This document shows positions 44,171 through 53,382 of a DNA stretch of 64,000 nt, piece after piece. Below the pieces are notes generated by a model. The model saw only the letters and a list, made by a program, of their open reading frames with translations. It searched no databases and had not been told where the DNA came from. Position 1 is the first letter of the stretch; each line of letters opens with the position of its first letter. The DNA comes from Maribellus comscasis (GTDB taxonomy: Bacteria; Bacteroidota; Bacteroidia; Bacteroidales; Prolixibacteraceae): positions 1,178,001-1,242,000 of the forward strand of contig NZ_CP046401.1 of assembly GCF_009762775.1 (NCBI RefSeq), read 5' to 3'. Both the position numbers and the translations under genes were made by a program.

Positions 44171-44746
44171 TCAGGTAGTTGGTTTTGTCCAGTCTCCTTT
44201 AATATTGTAGGCTTCACTTGCCTTTACTCTTTTTATTGCATCCGAAGGACACATCCTTGCAATGGAACACTCATTACAATTCAGGCAAATGTCGTGGATA
44301 ATCTGAAGGTGCAGGGAGCCGTTTCCAAACGATGTACAACCTTTTACACATTTGGCACAACCAATACAAAGGTCTTCGTTGATATGATACTCAAAATAAG
44401 GCTCTTCGATAAACTTTCGCTCAATAGCGGCAGTGGGACATAACTGATTTTCTGCCGCAGTTGTTCTTGCATTTGAGTCGGGTTTCAGATAACCTCCACA
44501 TAAATCGCAGTAACCACATAAATCATAAGCATGTACACATTTCACAGCCGATGGATTCAAAACACACTCGGTGGCGCAACGTCCGCATTGTGTACAGACA
44601 AATGGATCGATCTGCCACACATAATCATCTTTGATTGCTTTACTTAACGACAATCCGCTAACACCTCCCAACGCGAGAGCAAGCGATAAACGTACTCCGC
44701 TTTGCAGAAATTCCCTTCGATTTTTTGATTTATTATTTTTTTCCAT
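44171..44746 (-). CDS. Tat-exported polyferredoxin (NapG/NrfC-like)
   Basis: A 191-residue protein with a twin-arginine signal (NRREFLQSGVRLSLALALGGVSGLSL). About four [4Fe-4S] clusters are likely: CTQCGRCATEC with a following CVHAYDLC, CGYCDLC, CIGCAKCVKGC and CLNCNEC...CPSDAI. It resembles the NapG/NrfC group that works with NapH in quinol oxidation. The twin-arginine start supports ATG 44746; an upstream ATG at 44779 lies in a dispersed repeat. The downstream NapH-like gene is 19 bp away. Confidence 0.87.
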   Translation of the reverse strand: MEKNNKSKNRREFLQSGVRLSLALALGGVSGLSLSKAIKDDYVWQIDPFVCTQCGRCATECVLNPSAVKCVHAYDLCGYCDLCGGYLKPDSNARTTAAENQLCPTAAIERKFIEEPYFEYHINEDLCIGCAKCVKGCTSFGNGSLHLQIIHDICLNCNECSIARMCPSDAIKRVKASEAYNIKGDWTKPTT

Positions 44747-44770
44747 GTCTCTTAATGGTTCTCTCGTTGT

Positions 44771-44832
44771 GCGATGCATGGAACGCCGTTTTCAAAAATA
44801 CGGGCGTAGATGCACCTTTTATTTCGCATCGC
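44771..44832. repeat. Dispersed stem-loop repeat, copy B
   Basis: GCGATGCATGGAACGCCG and GGGCGTAGATGCACCTTTTA are the two arms; TGCAT-x2-3-ACGCC pairs with itself inverted to make a stem-loop. Related to copy A at 42665-42720. It lies between the four-Cys small protein gene and the Tat ferredoxin gene. Confidence 0.55.
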
Positions 44833-45042
44833 TCACCTAACTTCTGAAGCTCTGTCTTTTTCCCTTTCGGTTTTAACTTCCGGACTGACACAGTCGGAAT
44901 AAATTCCACAGCTTTTGCAGGTAGAAGAAACACTGCAGCTTAGGCTTACCTTTTTATTGACAACCAAATATCCTGCTGATACTGCTATTCCTCCCAACAG
45001 GAATAATCTCCCTCCGGTTTTAAAAAATTCTTTTCGGTTCAT
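44833..45042 (-). CDS. 69-residue Tat-like protein with four cysteines
   Basis: Starting at ATG 45042 the protein opens NRKEFFKTGGRLFLLGGIAVSAGYLVV, a twin-basic (R-K) Tat-like signal or N-terminal anchor. The following short domain has C36-x5-C42-x2-C45-x5-C51, enough ligands for one [4Fe-4S] or other metal site. It has only a short polar tail afterwards. I know no named family. Its position between an NHL propeller gene and the Tat ferredoxin gene suggests a small periplasmic electron carrier. An upstream ATG at 45102 would hide the signal. Confidence 0.6.
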   Translation of the reverse strand: MNRKEFFKTGGRLFLLGGIAVSAGYLVVNKKVSLSCSVSSTCKSCGIYSDCVSPEVKTEREKDRASEVR

Positions 45043-45117
45043 ACTTTCAAATCGGAATCCTGAATTGGAAAACGGGCGCATATCCCATTCCCAATTTAAC
45101 ATTCCATTATTGGTTCA

Positions 45118-46077
45118 TCATTTCAATTCAAAAACACGTATTATTTTTCGCTCAAAATCGAGCGCGTAAATATTTCCCAAACTATCTGCGGCTATATCCG
45201 GCGCTTGGTCCTCCGTGTCAAATTTAACCGGTGGTGCTACAACGCCCAGCAATTCCCCAGATGGTTTATGCACTTTTATTCTGACCAGCCCTTTTTCGCT
45301 GGTTACAAAATTTCCATCGGGCAAAAATGTAAAATGTGCCGGATTACAACATCCGCTAAATCCGTCTATTTTCATGCTTGTGTTCTCCCAAAAAGCCCGC
45401 AAGTCACCATCAAATGTATAATTTTCAAATGCATGCATCCCGGGGTTCACTACCCACAATTCACCTTCCCCATTTATATCGATATCAAAATACGGACTTG
45501 GAATGATAAAGCCGTGTAAGATATCATCACCGGCTTTACCTTCAAATTCTGCAATTTTTTCTCCTGCTTTTGAGAAACGAACAATTCTCCTGTTTCCGGC
45601 ATCTGCAACAAAAATATCGTTTCCAAAAACCGCTACAGAGGTAAGATATGTATTCTCACCGGGCAGATCCATTTTTAAAAGCTCATCACCATTTTCAGAA
45701 AAAACCAAAACCTGTTTTTCAAGCGTTATATAAACACTGTCTCCTTCAATCTTTAATGAATGAGATTTTCCGGGTAAGCTGAATTCATTTTGTAAAGCCC
45801 CGGAAGAATCAATAATTTTCAAACTACCGTCTCCTGAAACTAAAATCTTTCCCTCTCCGGCAGCAACAGCATCTGGATCTTCAAAACCAATTTTGAAATT
45901 TTTTGTCTCTTTATATAAAACCAAATCGTCATCGACATCCTTAAATTCATCGATATTATATTCATAAGGATTTGCCTTGCTTTTATTGGGCTTATCTGAC
46001 ATATATTCACCCACAAAAACAGCCACAATTACCAAGGCCAGAATTACCAAAAAAATAACGATTACTTTGTTTTTCAT
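45118..46077 (-). CDS. Membrane-anchored NHL-repeat beta-propeller
   Basis: A 319-residue protein with an N-terminal anchor (KVIVIFLVILALVIVAVFVGEY) and a periplasmic domain of NHL-type repeats: SGDGSLKIIDSSGALQNEF, LTSVAVFGNDIFVADAGNRR, PYFDIDINGEGELWVVNPG and DIAADSLGNIYALDFERK. CCNPAHF near 245 adds two neighbouring Cys. It could bind a protein partner or a small ligand. It sits 9 bp after the paralog 3 gene. Confidence 0.8.
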   Translation of the reverse strand: MKNKVIVIFLVILALVIVAVFVGEYMSDKPNKSKANPYEYNIDEFKDVDDDLVLYKETKNFKIGFEDPDAVAAGEGKILVSGDGSLKIIDSSGALQNEFSLPGKSHSLKIEGDSVYITLEKQVLVFSENGDELLKMDLPGENTYLTSVAVFGNDIFVADAGNRRIVRFSKAGEKIAEFEGKAGDDILHGFIIPSPYFDIDINGEGELWVVNPGMHAFENYTFDGDLRAFWENTSMKIDGFSGCCNPAHFTFLPDGNFVTSEKGLVRIKVHKPSGELLGVVAPPVKFDTEDQAPDIAADSLGNIYALDFERKIIRVFELK

Positions 46078-46086
46078 TTTGATAAA

Positions 46087-47511
46087 TTAGACGTTCAAAT
46101 CAATACAAACCATTGTTTTTGAATCCCTCATAATTAAATATCCATCAGCCAGGGCAAACGGAGCCCAGGCGTCGTGCCCGTCTTCAATTACTTTCACCTG
46201 GTCGAGCTGAACATAACTTTGGGTGCTTGGTTTTACAATAGTAAGTGTACCGTCATCGCTCAACACAAACATTTTGTTATCGGCCATAAAGTAAGGGCCC
46301 AAACCAAAACGGACCTCTTTACCACTCGACCATACTACTTTTCTTGTGTCGGAGGGGTCTACACAAATCAACTGATTTCTGAGTGCACCTCCATCTTTAG
46401 GTAAAATTCCAAAAAGATGATTCTCCCAAAGAATTGGTGTTTGCTGCTCACAAGCTAATCCATCCTTTGGTGCATATTCATACAAAGGCTCAATGGAAAA
46501 AATACCATTACTTTCTGAAAGCTGAAGCACCATACTTCCTGCACCATAACCGGCTGTCATAAATATCTTCCCATCGGGCATACATATCGGTGAGGGCGCA
46601 ACAACAGAGTGGTTCCAGGCGGGTGTTTCCCAAAGTATTTGTCCGGCATCGTCGCCGTCAGCAGCCACAGCAACCATTCCACCAACTGCACTGTAGACAT
46701 ACATTCTTCTCCCTCCAAAAGTGAAAGGAATTACTGAAGAATGTGACATTAACCAATTGTTTGGATTAGGCGTTTCCCAGATTTTTTCTCCGGTTGCACA
46801 ATCTATAGCTACCATCAACGCTTTTCCTCCGGTTGCAATTATCGCTTTCCCGTCATCGATTAGCGGACACTGACCGGTGTACCACAATGGAATTTCCGAT
46901 TCATACTCCTTGGCCACATCCAATCCCCATATTAAGTTGGCCGTTTCACGCTCCAAACACATTACGTGGCACATTGGCCCCATTGTTAAAATATAGTCTT
47001 CGGTTACGGCAGGAATTGTGCGCGACATTCCATGGTTTCGTTTGATATTTAAACTGTAACCACGCGCCCACATTTCTTCTCCTTCTACAACCGAAAAACA
47101 ACGCAGCATATCAGCACGTTTTTCCTCATCGTAATCCAACACATAGGCAAGTCCCTTATAAATAGCTGCTCCCGAGTGGCCTTCACCCAATTCAACGCTC
47201 CATAAAATCTTTGGTCCTTCTGCCGGAAATTTGTCAATCAACTTTACCGAAGAATTCGAGATGTTGTCAAAATCAGCTCCCCTGAATCTTGGCCAGGTTT
47301 CTGAAAGTTCGGTATATTCTGTATTATACTCGCGAATAATCTCACCTATATTTACCGCCTGAACCGAATCACCTGCCCCGCGATTATCAGCACCTGCTTC
47401 GCTGGCCTCAAAGTTACGGGTCGGATCATTGCTCATCCACCAAAATATAATTCCGACTCCAATGAAACCGGTGATCAGAAGAATGATTTTTATGGTTTTT
47501 TTGTCGTTCAT
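46087..47511 (-). CDS. Membrane-anchored PQQ-like beta-propeller protein (paralog 3)
   Basis: A 474-residue protein with an N-terminal membrane anchor (IIKIILLITG-like helix, about 8-26, IILLITGFIGVGIIFWWM) instead of a cleavable signal. The propeller opens WPRFRGADFDNISNSSVKL and includes CATGEKIWE, GQILWETP and VVWSSGKE repeats. MSRTIPAVTEDYILTMGPMCHVMCLE near 163 has two close Cys and a His, absent from the other paralogs. The next gene upstream ends only 1 nt away. Confidence 0.84.
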   Translation of the reverse strand: MNDKKTIKIILLITGFIGVGIIFWWMSNDPTRNFEASEAGADNRGAGDSVQAVNIGEIIREYNTEYTELSETWPRFRGADFDNISNSSVKLIDKFPAEGPKILWSVELGEGHSGAAIYKGLAYVLDYDEEKRADMLRCFSVVEGEEMWARGYSLNIKRNHGMSRTIPAVTEDYILTMGPMCHVMCLERETANLIWGLDVAKEYESEIPLWYTGQCPLIDDGKAIIATGGKALMVAIDCATGEKIWETPNPNNWLMSHSSVIPFTFGGRRMYVYSAVGGMVAVAADGDDAGQILWETPAWNHSVVAPSPICMPDGKIFMTAGYGAGSMVLQLSESNGIFSIEPLYEYAPKDGLACEQQTPILWENHLFGILPKDGGALRNQLICVDPSDTRKVVWSSGKEVRFGLGPYFMADNKMFVLSDDGTLTIVKPSTQSYVQLDQVKVIEDGHDAWAPFALADGYLIMRDSKTMVCIDLNV

Positions 47512-47512
47512 T

Positions 47513-48757
47513 TTAAGCTTTTATGTTATAAACCATCAGAACATCGCCATGCCTAATAAAAAGCATTCCGTTGTAAATGGCAGGATGCGCCCAGTGTGGT
47601 CCTACTCCTTTGTCAACCTTAAAAGTACTTATAATTTTTAATTTTTCAGGAGAAGGTTTAACAAGAGCAACATTTCCTCTTTTTTCTTCAAAAAGATAAA
47701 GCATTCCATCCGCAAAAATAACGGATCCTTTATTTTGCCAATCTGTTTCCCAGTTTGTTTTACCGGTATCCCAATTTACACTGGCCCACTTTCCCCGTGC
47801 GTTATTTGTCCAGGTTGAACCATAAATATTTCCATCAACCAATACTGTTCCGCCATGATGTGTATCCAAAGTATCGTTTTTCCATTTTATTTCTACTGAT
47901 CCACCATCTTCAGAAAGAGAAAATAGTATGCCGGGATGATTGTAGCCGCTTGTTTGAAAGATTTCTCCATTGCGGTATAAAGGTGGATTTGTTTGCGCAC
48001 CAACTCCAATACTTTCCGTGTGAAATTGTAAAAGGTCAAAACTCCAGATAATCCTGCCATCTTCCGGAGCAACTGCGATGAAGTCCTCCGACGTTTGTGC
48101 CAGAATTATTTTTTTACCGTTATGATTTATTAAAACCGGCGATGCATATGATTTTGCACCACCCATACTTTTTGTTTTCCAAACAAGCGAGCCGTCTTTT
48201 TTATTTAAGGCAACCAGTGCATTTTCTTCTCCTCCGGTTGTATATAAAACGGCGTCATCGATCAGTAACAATGCCTCTGCATCGCCATGCTTAAAAATTT
48301 CACCGCCATATTCTTTTATGGCATCAACCTGCCAAACTACTTTTCCTGTAAGTGCATCAATACAATTTACCTGTCCGGTGCCACTTGAAACATACAATTT
48401 TTTATTTTCATAAGTTGGCGTACTCCGGCTGTCGATATAAGAGGCTGTCCAGGAACGCCCGTAAGGAATATCCCAAAGCAACTCCCCTTTTAAATTATAT
48501 GCTGAAAGAATATCGATGGTATCTTCTTTAATACCTGTAATAAAGATTGTTTCATCAGCGAAAATTGGTTGAGAATATCCTTTCCCTACTCCCTCAATTT
48601 CCAGAAAAACTTCTGGTCCGCTTTCAGGCCACTCTTTTAACAGGGCAGATTCATTATAAATTCCAGAACGATTATCTCCCCGAAACTCTATAATCTCCTG
48701 AGAAAACAGCGCTCCTGCATAAAGCAACAACAATAGTATGGTTAATATGGATCTCAT
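47513..48757 (-). CDS. Exported PQQ-like beta-propeller protein (paralog 4)
   Basis: A 414-residue protein with a signal peptide (SILTILLLLLYAGALFSQ), then EFRGDNRSGIYNESALLKEW, and C-terminal HWAHPAIYNGMLFIRHGDVL. Paralogs 5 and 6 share both ends. Blade repeats include CIDALTGKVVWQVD, ALNKKDGSLVWKT and NWDTGKTNWETD. It lies between paralogs 3 and 5 with gaps of 1 and 43 bp, so the three are one transcript. Confidence 0.85.
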   Translation of the reverse strand: MRSILTILLLLLYAGALFSQEIIEFRGDNRSGIYNESALLKEWPESGPEVFLEIEGVGKGYSQPIFADETIFITGIKEDTIDILSAYNLKGELLWDIPYGRSWTASYIDSRSTPTYENKKLYVSSGTGQVNCIDALTGKVVWQVDAIKEYGGEIFKHGDAEALLLIDDAVLYTTGGEENALVALNKKDGSLVWKTKSMGGAKSYASPVLINHNGKKIILAQTSEDFIAVAPEDGRIIWSFDLLQFHTESIGVGAQTNPPLYRNGEIFQTSGYNHPGILFSLSEDGGSVEIKWKNDTLDTHHGGTVLVDGNIYGSTWTNNARGKWASVNWDTGKTNWETDWQNKGSVIFADGMLYLFEEKRGNVALVKPSPEKLKIISTFKVDKGVGPHWAHPAIYNGMLFIRHGDVLMVYNIKA

Positions 48758-48800
48758 GAATTAAGTTAGTTGATAAAAAGCAAAATTATTTCTTTAGTTT

Positions 48801-50048
48801 CTATTTGTTTTTGATATCGTAAACCATCAAAACCTCACCATGGCGCATAAATAATTTACCGTCGGCAATAAACGGATGCGCCCAGTGTGTTCCGGCACCT
48901 TTACTAATTTTAAATTGGCTAACAACTTCAAATCCATCAGGATCCGGTTTTACTAAGCCTACATTTCCTCTTTCGTTGTATGCATACAACATACCGTCGG
49001 CCATTACAAGCGATCCTTTGGTATCCCAGTCGGCAACATATTTAATTTCGCCTGTATTCCAATTCATACAAACCCAGCGGCCTCTTTTGTTATCAAACCA
49101 GTTTGAACCGTACAAATAACCATCATGCAGAATAACTCCATGATGATGATTATCAAAAGTATGGTCGACAAATACTTCAGAGACACCGGTTCCCAATGAA
49201 TCCATTTCAAGCATTACAGCCGGATAATCATAGCCCATGGTTATAAAGATTCGATTGTCTTTACAAAGAGGAGTATTTGTCCAGATTAAACCATTGTCCT
49301 GCCATTTCCATTCTTCCGGTTTCCAATATTGATACGTCCATTTTATTTCCCCTGAATTCGGATCCAGGGCAATCAGGTGCGAAGCAATCACAGCCAACAC
49401 AAACCGATGTCCGTTAAATTCATAAACGGTTGCAGAGGCGTAGGCTCTTGGTCCTCCTATCGATTCACTTTGCCAGGCCAGTTCCCCGGTCATTTTGTCA
49501 AAAGCAACCACGCTTGTTTTCTGTCCACCGGGAGTACAAATAACTTTGTCATCAACAATAAGCGGAGTTTCAGCATTTCCCCAAACGTGGTACTGGCATT
49601 CAAATTCTTTGTCCACATCCACGGCCCAAATTTCTTTACCGGTTTCCCGATTTAAACAAACCAGCCTGCCGGTTCCGCTTTGTACATAAATACGGTCGTC
49701 TTCAACTGTGGGAGTACTTCTTGTGTCAGGAAATGACTGGTTCCAGGAGCGGCCATACGGCACCTGCCACTTTATATTTCCTTCCATATCAACTGCCGAA
49801 AGATAATCAAGGGTATCAATCATTCCTGTTGTGTAAATCATATTGTTGTAAAAGATCGGCGATGACCAACCTTTGCCTATTTTTTCCGCTTCCAGAATTT
49901 GCGCGGGCCCATCAGCAGGCCATTCTTTTAGCAAGCCTGTCTCTTTAAAAACCCCATCACGGTTCGGACCACGCCATTGCGTGAGTTGAGCACTTAAACT
50001 CAAAGCGGAAATAAGCAAAATAAAGATTGTAATCGTTGTTCTCATCAT
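48801..50048 (-). CDS. Exported PQQ-like beta-propeller protein (paralog 5)
   Basis: A 415-residue protein with a signal peptide (TTITIFILLISALSLSAQ), the opening WRGPNRDGVFKETGLLKEWP and the C-terminal HWAHPFIADGKLFMRHGEVL. Blade repeats include CLNRETGKEIWAVD and ALDPNSGEIKWTY. It is close to paralog 6 and lies directly downstream (17 bp) of the LytTR regulator gene, which may regulate it. Two ATGs (50048 or 50045) are possible. Confidence 0.86.
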   Translation of the reverse strand: MMRTTITIFILLISALSLSAQLTQWRGPNRDGVFKETGLLKEWPADGPAQILEAEKIGKGWSSPIFYNNMIYTTGMIDTLDYLSAVDMEGNIKWQVPYGRSWNQSFPDTRSTPTVEDDRIYVQSGTGRLVCLNRETGKEIWAVDVDKEFECQYHVWGNAETPLIVDDKVICTPGGQKTSVVAFDKMTGELAWQSESIGGPRAYASATVYEFNGHRFVLAVIASHLIALDPNSGEIKWTYQYWKPEEWKWQDNGLIWTNTPLCKDNRIFITMGYDYPAVMLEMDSLGTGVSEVFVDHTFDNHHHGVILHDGYLYGSNWFDNKRGRWVCMNWNTGEIKYVADWDTKGSLVMADGMLYAYNERGNVGLVKPDPDGFEVVSQFKISKGAGTHWAHPFIADGKLFMRHGEVLMVYDIKNK

Positions 50049-50065
50049 TTGTTGTTTAATTGATT

Positions 50066-50794
50066 TTATTTATTTATAAATCCGTTATAATCAAGGCGTT
50101 TAAATACCGCCTCTTTATAACTTGTGCCAATCGGAAATTCCTTTTCACCAATATAAATACTTACCGGACTGAAACTTGTTATTCTCCCCAATGCAACTAT
50201 AAAAGAACGATGAATTCGCAGAAAATCGTCGGAAGGGAGAATATCACTGATGGAAGAAATTGTGTAACGAATGTTTATTTCTCTATTTTCAGTAACCACT
50301 TTCAGGTTATCGCCCATACTTTCAGTAAACACAATTTCGGAGACAGGAATTTTATGAATTATATTTTTTTCTCTTAAGTATAAAAATGCTTCGTTTGTTC
50401 CTTTTCTATGAACGGATACTTCACTGCCGGATACAAAAAACGCATTAAATTTATCTATTGCCTGCATAAACCGTTCAAACGAAATAGGTTTTAACAAATA
50501 GTCGAGGACATTTAAGTCGTAGCCCTGAAGGGCATATTGCCGATGGGCGGTTGTTAATATTACATGAGGCGGATTTTTGAGCGTTTTGATCAGTTCTGTT
50601 CCTTTCATTTCAGGCATATGAATATCAAGAAACATTAAATCAACTTTATTTTGGGCTAAAAAATTAAAGGCATCATAAGCGTCACAGGCGGTTCCTGCAA
50701 TTTCAATGGAATCTATTTTACTGAGGTGTGTTTTCAACACTTCAATAGCAAGAGGTTCATCATCTACTATTAAACATTTTGCCTTTTTATCCAT
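50066..50794 (-). CDS. LytTR-type response regulator
   Basis: A 242-residue regulator. The receiver (1-120) has acidic D11/D12, phospho-acceptor D57 in MFLDIHMPEM and K102 region LLKPISFERF. The LytTR DNA-binding domain (about 135-240) contains ESMGDNLKVVTENREINIRYTI (as segments) and FLRIHRSFIVAL. It is encoded 6 bp after the LytS-like kinase gene and before propeller paralog 5, so this pair is likely to control the propeller cluster. Confidence 0.93.
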   Translation of the reverse strand: MDKKAKCLIVDDEPLAIEVLKTHLSKIDSIEIAGTACDAYDAFNFLAQNKVDLMFLDIHMPEMKGTELIKTLKNPPHVILTTAHRQYALQGYDLNVLDYLLKPISFERFMQAIDKFNAFFVSGSEVSVHRKGTNEAFLYLREKNIIHKIPVSEIVFTESMGDNLKVVTENREINIRYTISSISDILPSDDFLRIHRSFIVALGRITSFSPVSIYIGEKEFPIGTSYKEAVFKRLDYNGFINK

Positions 50795-50800
50795 TGTTAA

Positions 50801-51853
50801 TTAGTTATTCCAAAATATTTTTAAATCTACCTCAAAATGTTTTTTATTAAATTTGATAAGCAAATCGTGCAAATCAGGATATATCAGTTCAAGTCTTCTT
50901 TTTACATTTTTCAAACCTATTCCTTCGCCAACAGTTTCGTCTTTTTTAGTCTCTCCCGGAACTGTATTGAGCACATTTAACTGCAAAAATTTCTCACTAA
51001 CTTTTAAGCATATTTTAATATTGGGCTTTGCTCTATCGTTACTTGCACCGTGTTTAAAACTATTTTCGATAAAAGGCAATAAAATAAGAGGTGCTATTTG
51101 ATGACTATCAATATCTCCTTCAATTTGATAATCTAACTCAAGTCTCTGGTTATACCTCATCTTTTCCAATTCAATATAGCTTTCCAATATATCCAGTTCT
51201 TTTTCCAGCGGCACAAAATCGTCATTACTTTTATAAATCATGTAATCGAGCAAACCCGCAAGTTTTAATACTATATCCGGTGTTTTTTCTGATTTTATTA
51301 AAGTAAGCGCATACAAATTGTTGAGTGTGTTAAAAAGAAAATGCGGATGAACCTGGGCTCTCAAAAAACTCAACTCTGCGGCCAGTTTTTCTTCTGCAAG
51401 CTTTTTATTTTTTTGTTCATCGACATACCATTTCTTAAAAATTATTATTGCAGTTGCCAAAACCGGAATTCCATAATTTGAAATCAGCTTGTTGAAGATC
51501 TTAGGGAGATAAAAAAGCGAGTAATGAGAAAAGTCATAATACCCGGTATATCGGTTTGTAAAATAATAAGAACTCCAAATGATAAAACCATAAAGAACAG
51601 CGTGTAAAACGGCAAGAATTCCAAAAGTAATAAACTTCTTTTTCTCCGTTGCAAAGGGAAGAATCAAGTATATGAAGACATACGTACCAATAATCCGCGA
51701 CGGTAACAAGGTAAGGCTAATAATAAGTTCTTCATGATAACGATCGAGGTAGCCTCCATAGGTAATCCAATACATCAGAAAAATCAGCACCCAAAATAAA
51801 AGATGCCACAAAAAGCGGAACCTGAAAAATATAGGAAGCTGATTTTCTGCCAT
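50801..51853 (-). CDS. LytS/YehU-like sensor histidine kinase
   Basis: A 350-residue kinase with four N-terminal membrane helices (about 12-34, 45-65, 72-95 and 122-140), a coiled-coil linker (VDEQKNKKLAEEKLAAELS), the His_kinase motif VHPHFLFNTLNNLYAL (phospho-His about H169) and an HATPase domain (PLILLPFIENSFKHGA, EGIGLKNVKRRLEL). There is little periplasmic sequence, so it probably senses a membrane signal. It is the cognate partner of the adjacent LytTR regulator. Confidence 0.93.
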   Translation of the reverse strand: MAENQLPIFFRFRFLWHLLFWVLIFLMYWITYGGYLDRYHEELIISLTLLPSRIIGTYVFIYLILPFATEKKKFITFGILAVLHAVLYGFIIWSSYYFTNRYTGYYDFSHYSLFYLPKIFNKLISNYGIPVLATAIIIFKKWYVDEQKNKKLAEEKLAAELSFLRAQVHPHFLFNTLNNLYALTLIKSEKTPDIVLKLAGLLDYMIYKSNDDFVPLEKELDILESYIELEKMRYNQRLELDYQIEGDIDSHQIAPLILLPFIENSFKHGASNDRAKPNIKICLKVSEKFLQLNVLNTVPGETKKDETVGEGIGLKNVKRRLELIYPDLHDLLIKFNKKHFEVDLKIFWNN

Positions 51854-51982
51854 TTTAATTTTTGATTTTTACCAAACTTACTTCATGCCTGATAAACAAA
51901 CAAATTGCTGCGACGAACACATAATAAAAGAAGATGTTTAGATGTTTCAAGCTCCTCTTTCTGTGTTATTTAGAATGAGTCT

Positions 51983-53197
51983 TTATTTAATTTTGTATGC
52001 AATTAAAACATTTCCATGCCTTACATATAACTTACCATCGTTTATCACCGGATGAGCCCAATGTTGGGCTGAACCTAACTCTACCTTTGTTTGACTTACA
52101 ACATCAAATTTTTCAGGAGTTGCTTTCACCAGTGCCAGCTCACCTCGTTCGCTGTAACAATACAACATTCCGCCGGCATAAATTAACGTGCCTTTGGTTA
52201 AATCTTTTGATGCATATTTTTCTTCACCTGTTTTCCAATCTACGCATCTCCATTCGCGGGCTTTGTCACCAGAGCCGTACAAATATCCGTCAACCATTAC
52301 CATTCCGCCAATGCGGCTATCAAGTTTCTCACTTTTCCATACTTCCTTCACGCTGCTTCCGTCGGCACTAAGTTCAAGTTTTTCCCCGCCTTGTCCGTAT
52401 CCGCTGAAACAAAATATCCCCCCGGCTTCATAAATTGGTGTATTGGGATGAACGGCCCAACGATTGGTATGTGGATAAGACCAAAGTAATTTACCATCGG
52501 CAGCATCAAGTCCGATCAAATTATCGGCGGTGTGAGTAACCAAAAGTTTCCTTGCGGGCAATTCCACTATCAGAGGCGTACAATAAGCGGAAAGCTCACC
52601 TTTCCCTTCCGATGACCATATCACATCTCCGTTAAAACGGTTTAAAGCAACTACGTTATTTTTTTTCCCTCCGGGTGTAACAAAAACCCTGTCACCATCA
52701 ACAACTACCGTTTCAGTAACTCCCCACTGAATATTTTTGCCATCAAAATCATTCAGCATATCTTTCTGCCATTTTATGGAACCATTTTTTGCATCCATAC
52801 AGGTGAGAACTCCGTAACCGGAATAAATATATAATAAATTGCCTGCTACAGTTGGCGAAGACCGAACGCCGGGGTAGCTTTCAAAAAATTCTTTTCCGTA
52901 TGATTCTTTCCATAACAATTTTCCGTTCTTATCGAGAACAATAACATACCCTTCGTTGTCTTTTCCTCCGGTTATATAAATCATATCGTTCGCAAAAACA
53001 GGAGATGAGAATCCTTCTCCCAAATCATCAAAATGCCAAATTATTTCGGGTCCTGATGCCGGCCATTCTTTTAACAAACCGGTTTCATCATAGATTCCAT
53101 TTCCATGTGGACCACGCCACTTGGTAGGAATTTGTGCATCAGAAACAAAGCTTGTTAGCAAAAGGATAAAAACTAGCAACAAAGTATTTTTACTCAT
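51983..53197 (-). CDS. Exported PQQ-like beta-propeller protein (paralog 6)
   Basis: A 404-residue protein with a signal peptide (TLLLVFILLLTSFVSDAQ), opening WRGPHGNGIYDETGLLKEWP and the C-terminal HWAHPVINDGKLYVRHGNVL. Blade repeats include CMDAKNGSIKWQKD, GLDAADGKLLWSY and CVDWKTGEEKYA. It lies upstream of the LytS kinase gene on the same strand (129 bp gap), so the two-component genes sit between paralogs 5 and 6. Terminal segments show it belongs with paralogs 4 and 5. Confidence 0.86.
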   Translation of the reverse strand: MSKNTLLLVFILLLTSFVSDAQIPTKWRGPHGNGIYDETGLLKEWPASGPEIIWHFDDLGEGFSSPVFANDMIYITGGKDNEGYVIVLDKNGKLLWKESYGKEFFESYPGVRSSPTVAGNLLYIYSGYGVLTCMDAKNGSIKWQKDMLNDFDGKNIQWGVTETVVVDGDRVFVTPGGKKNNVVALNRFNGDVIWSSEGKGELSAYCTPLIVELPARKLLVTHTADNLIGLDAADGKLLWSYPHTNRWAVHPNTPIYEAGGIFCFSGYGQGGEKLELSADGSSVKEVWKSEKLDSRIGGMVMVDGYLYGSGDKAREWRCVDWKTGEEKYASKDLTKGTLIYAGGMLYCYSERGELALVKATPEKFDVVSQTKVELGSAQHWAHPVINDGKLYVRHGNVLIAYKIK

Positions 53198-53337
53198 GAC
53201 TTTAAGGTTTATATTAAACGTCTAAAATAAAATCAATGCGCATCATTTGCAATGGGTGAATTCAATTTATTACATGTCTAAATAGTAATATATGTTTACA
53301 TTTTATTAAGAACTTGTTAACAAATACAGACATAAAA

Positions 53338-53360
53338 AAAGCCCTGAAAAACAGAGCTTT
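53338..53360 (-). terminator. Intrinsic terminator of typA
   Basis: Stem AAAGCCCTG (53338-53346) with CAGAGCTTT (53352-53360), one mismatch, loop AAAAA. On the minus strand it is followed by a run of T, fitting termination of typA transcription. Confidence 0.8.
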
Positions 53361-53382
53361 AAATTATTTTTGAATATCAAAC

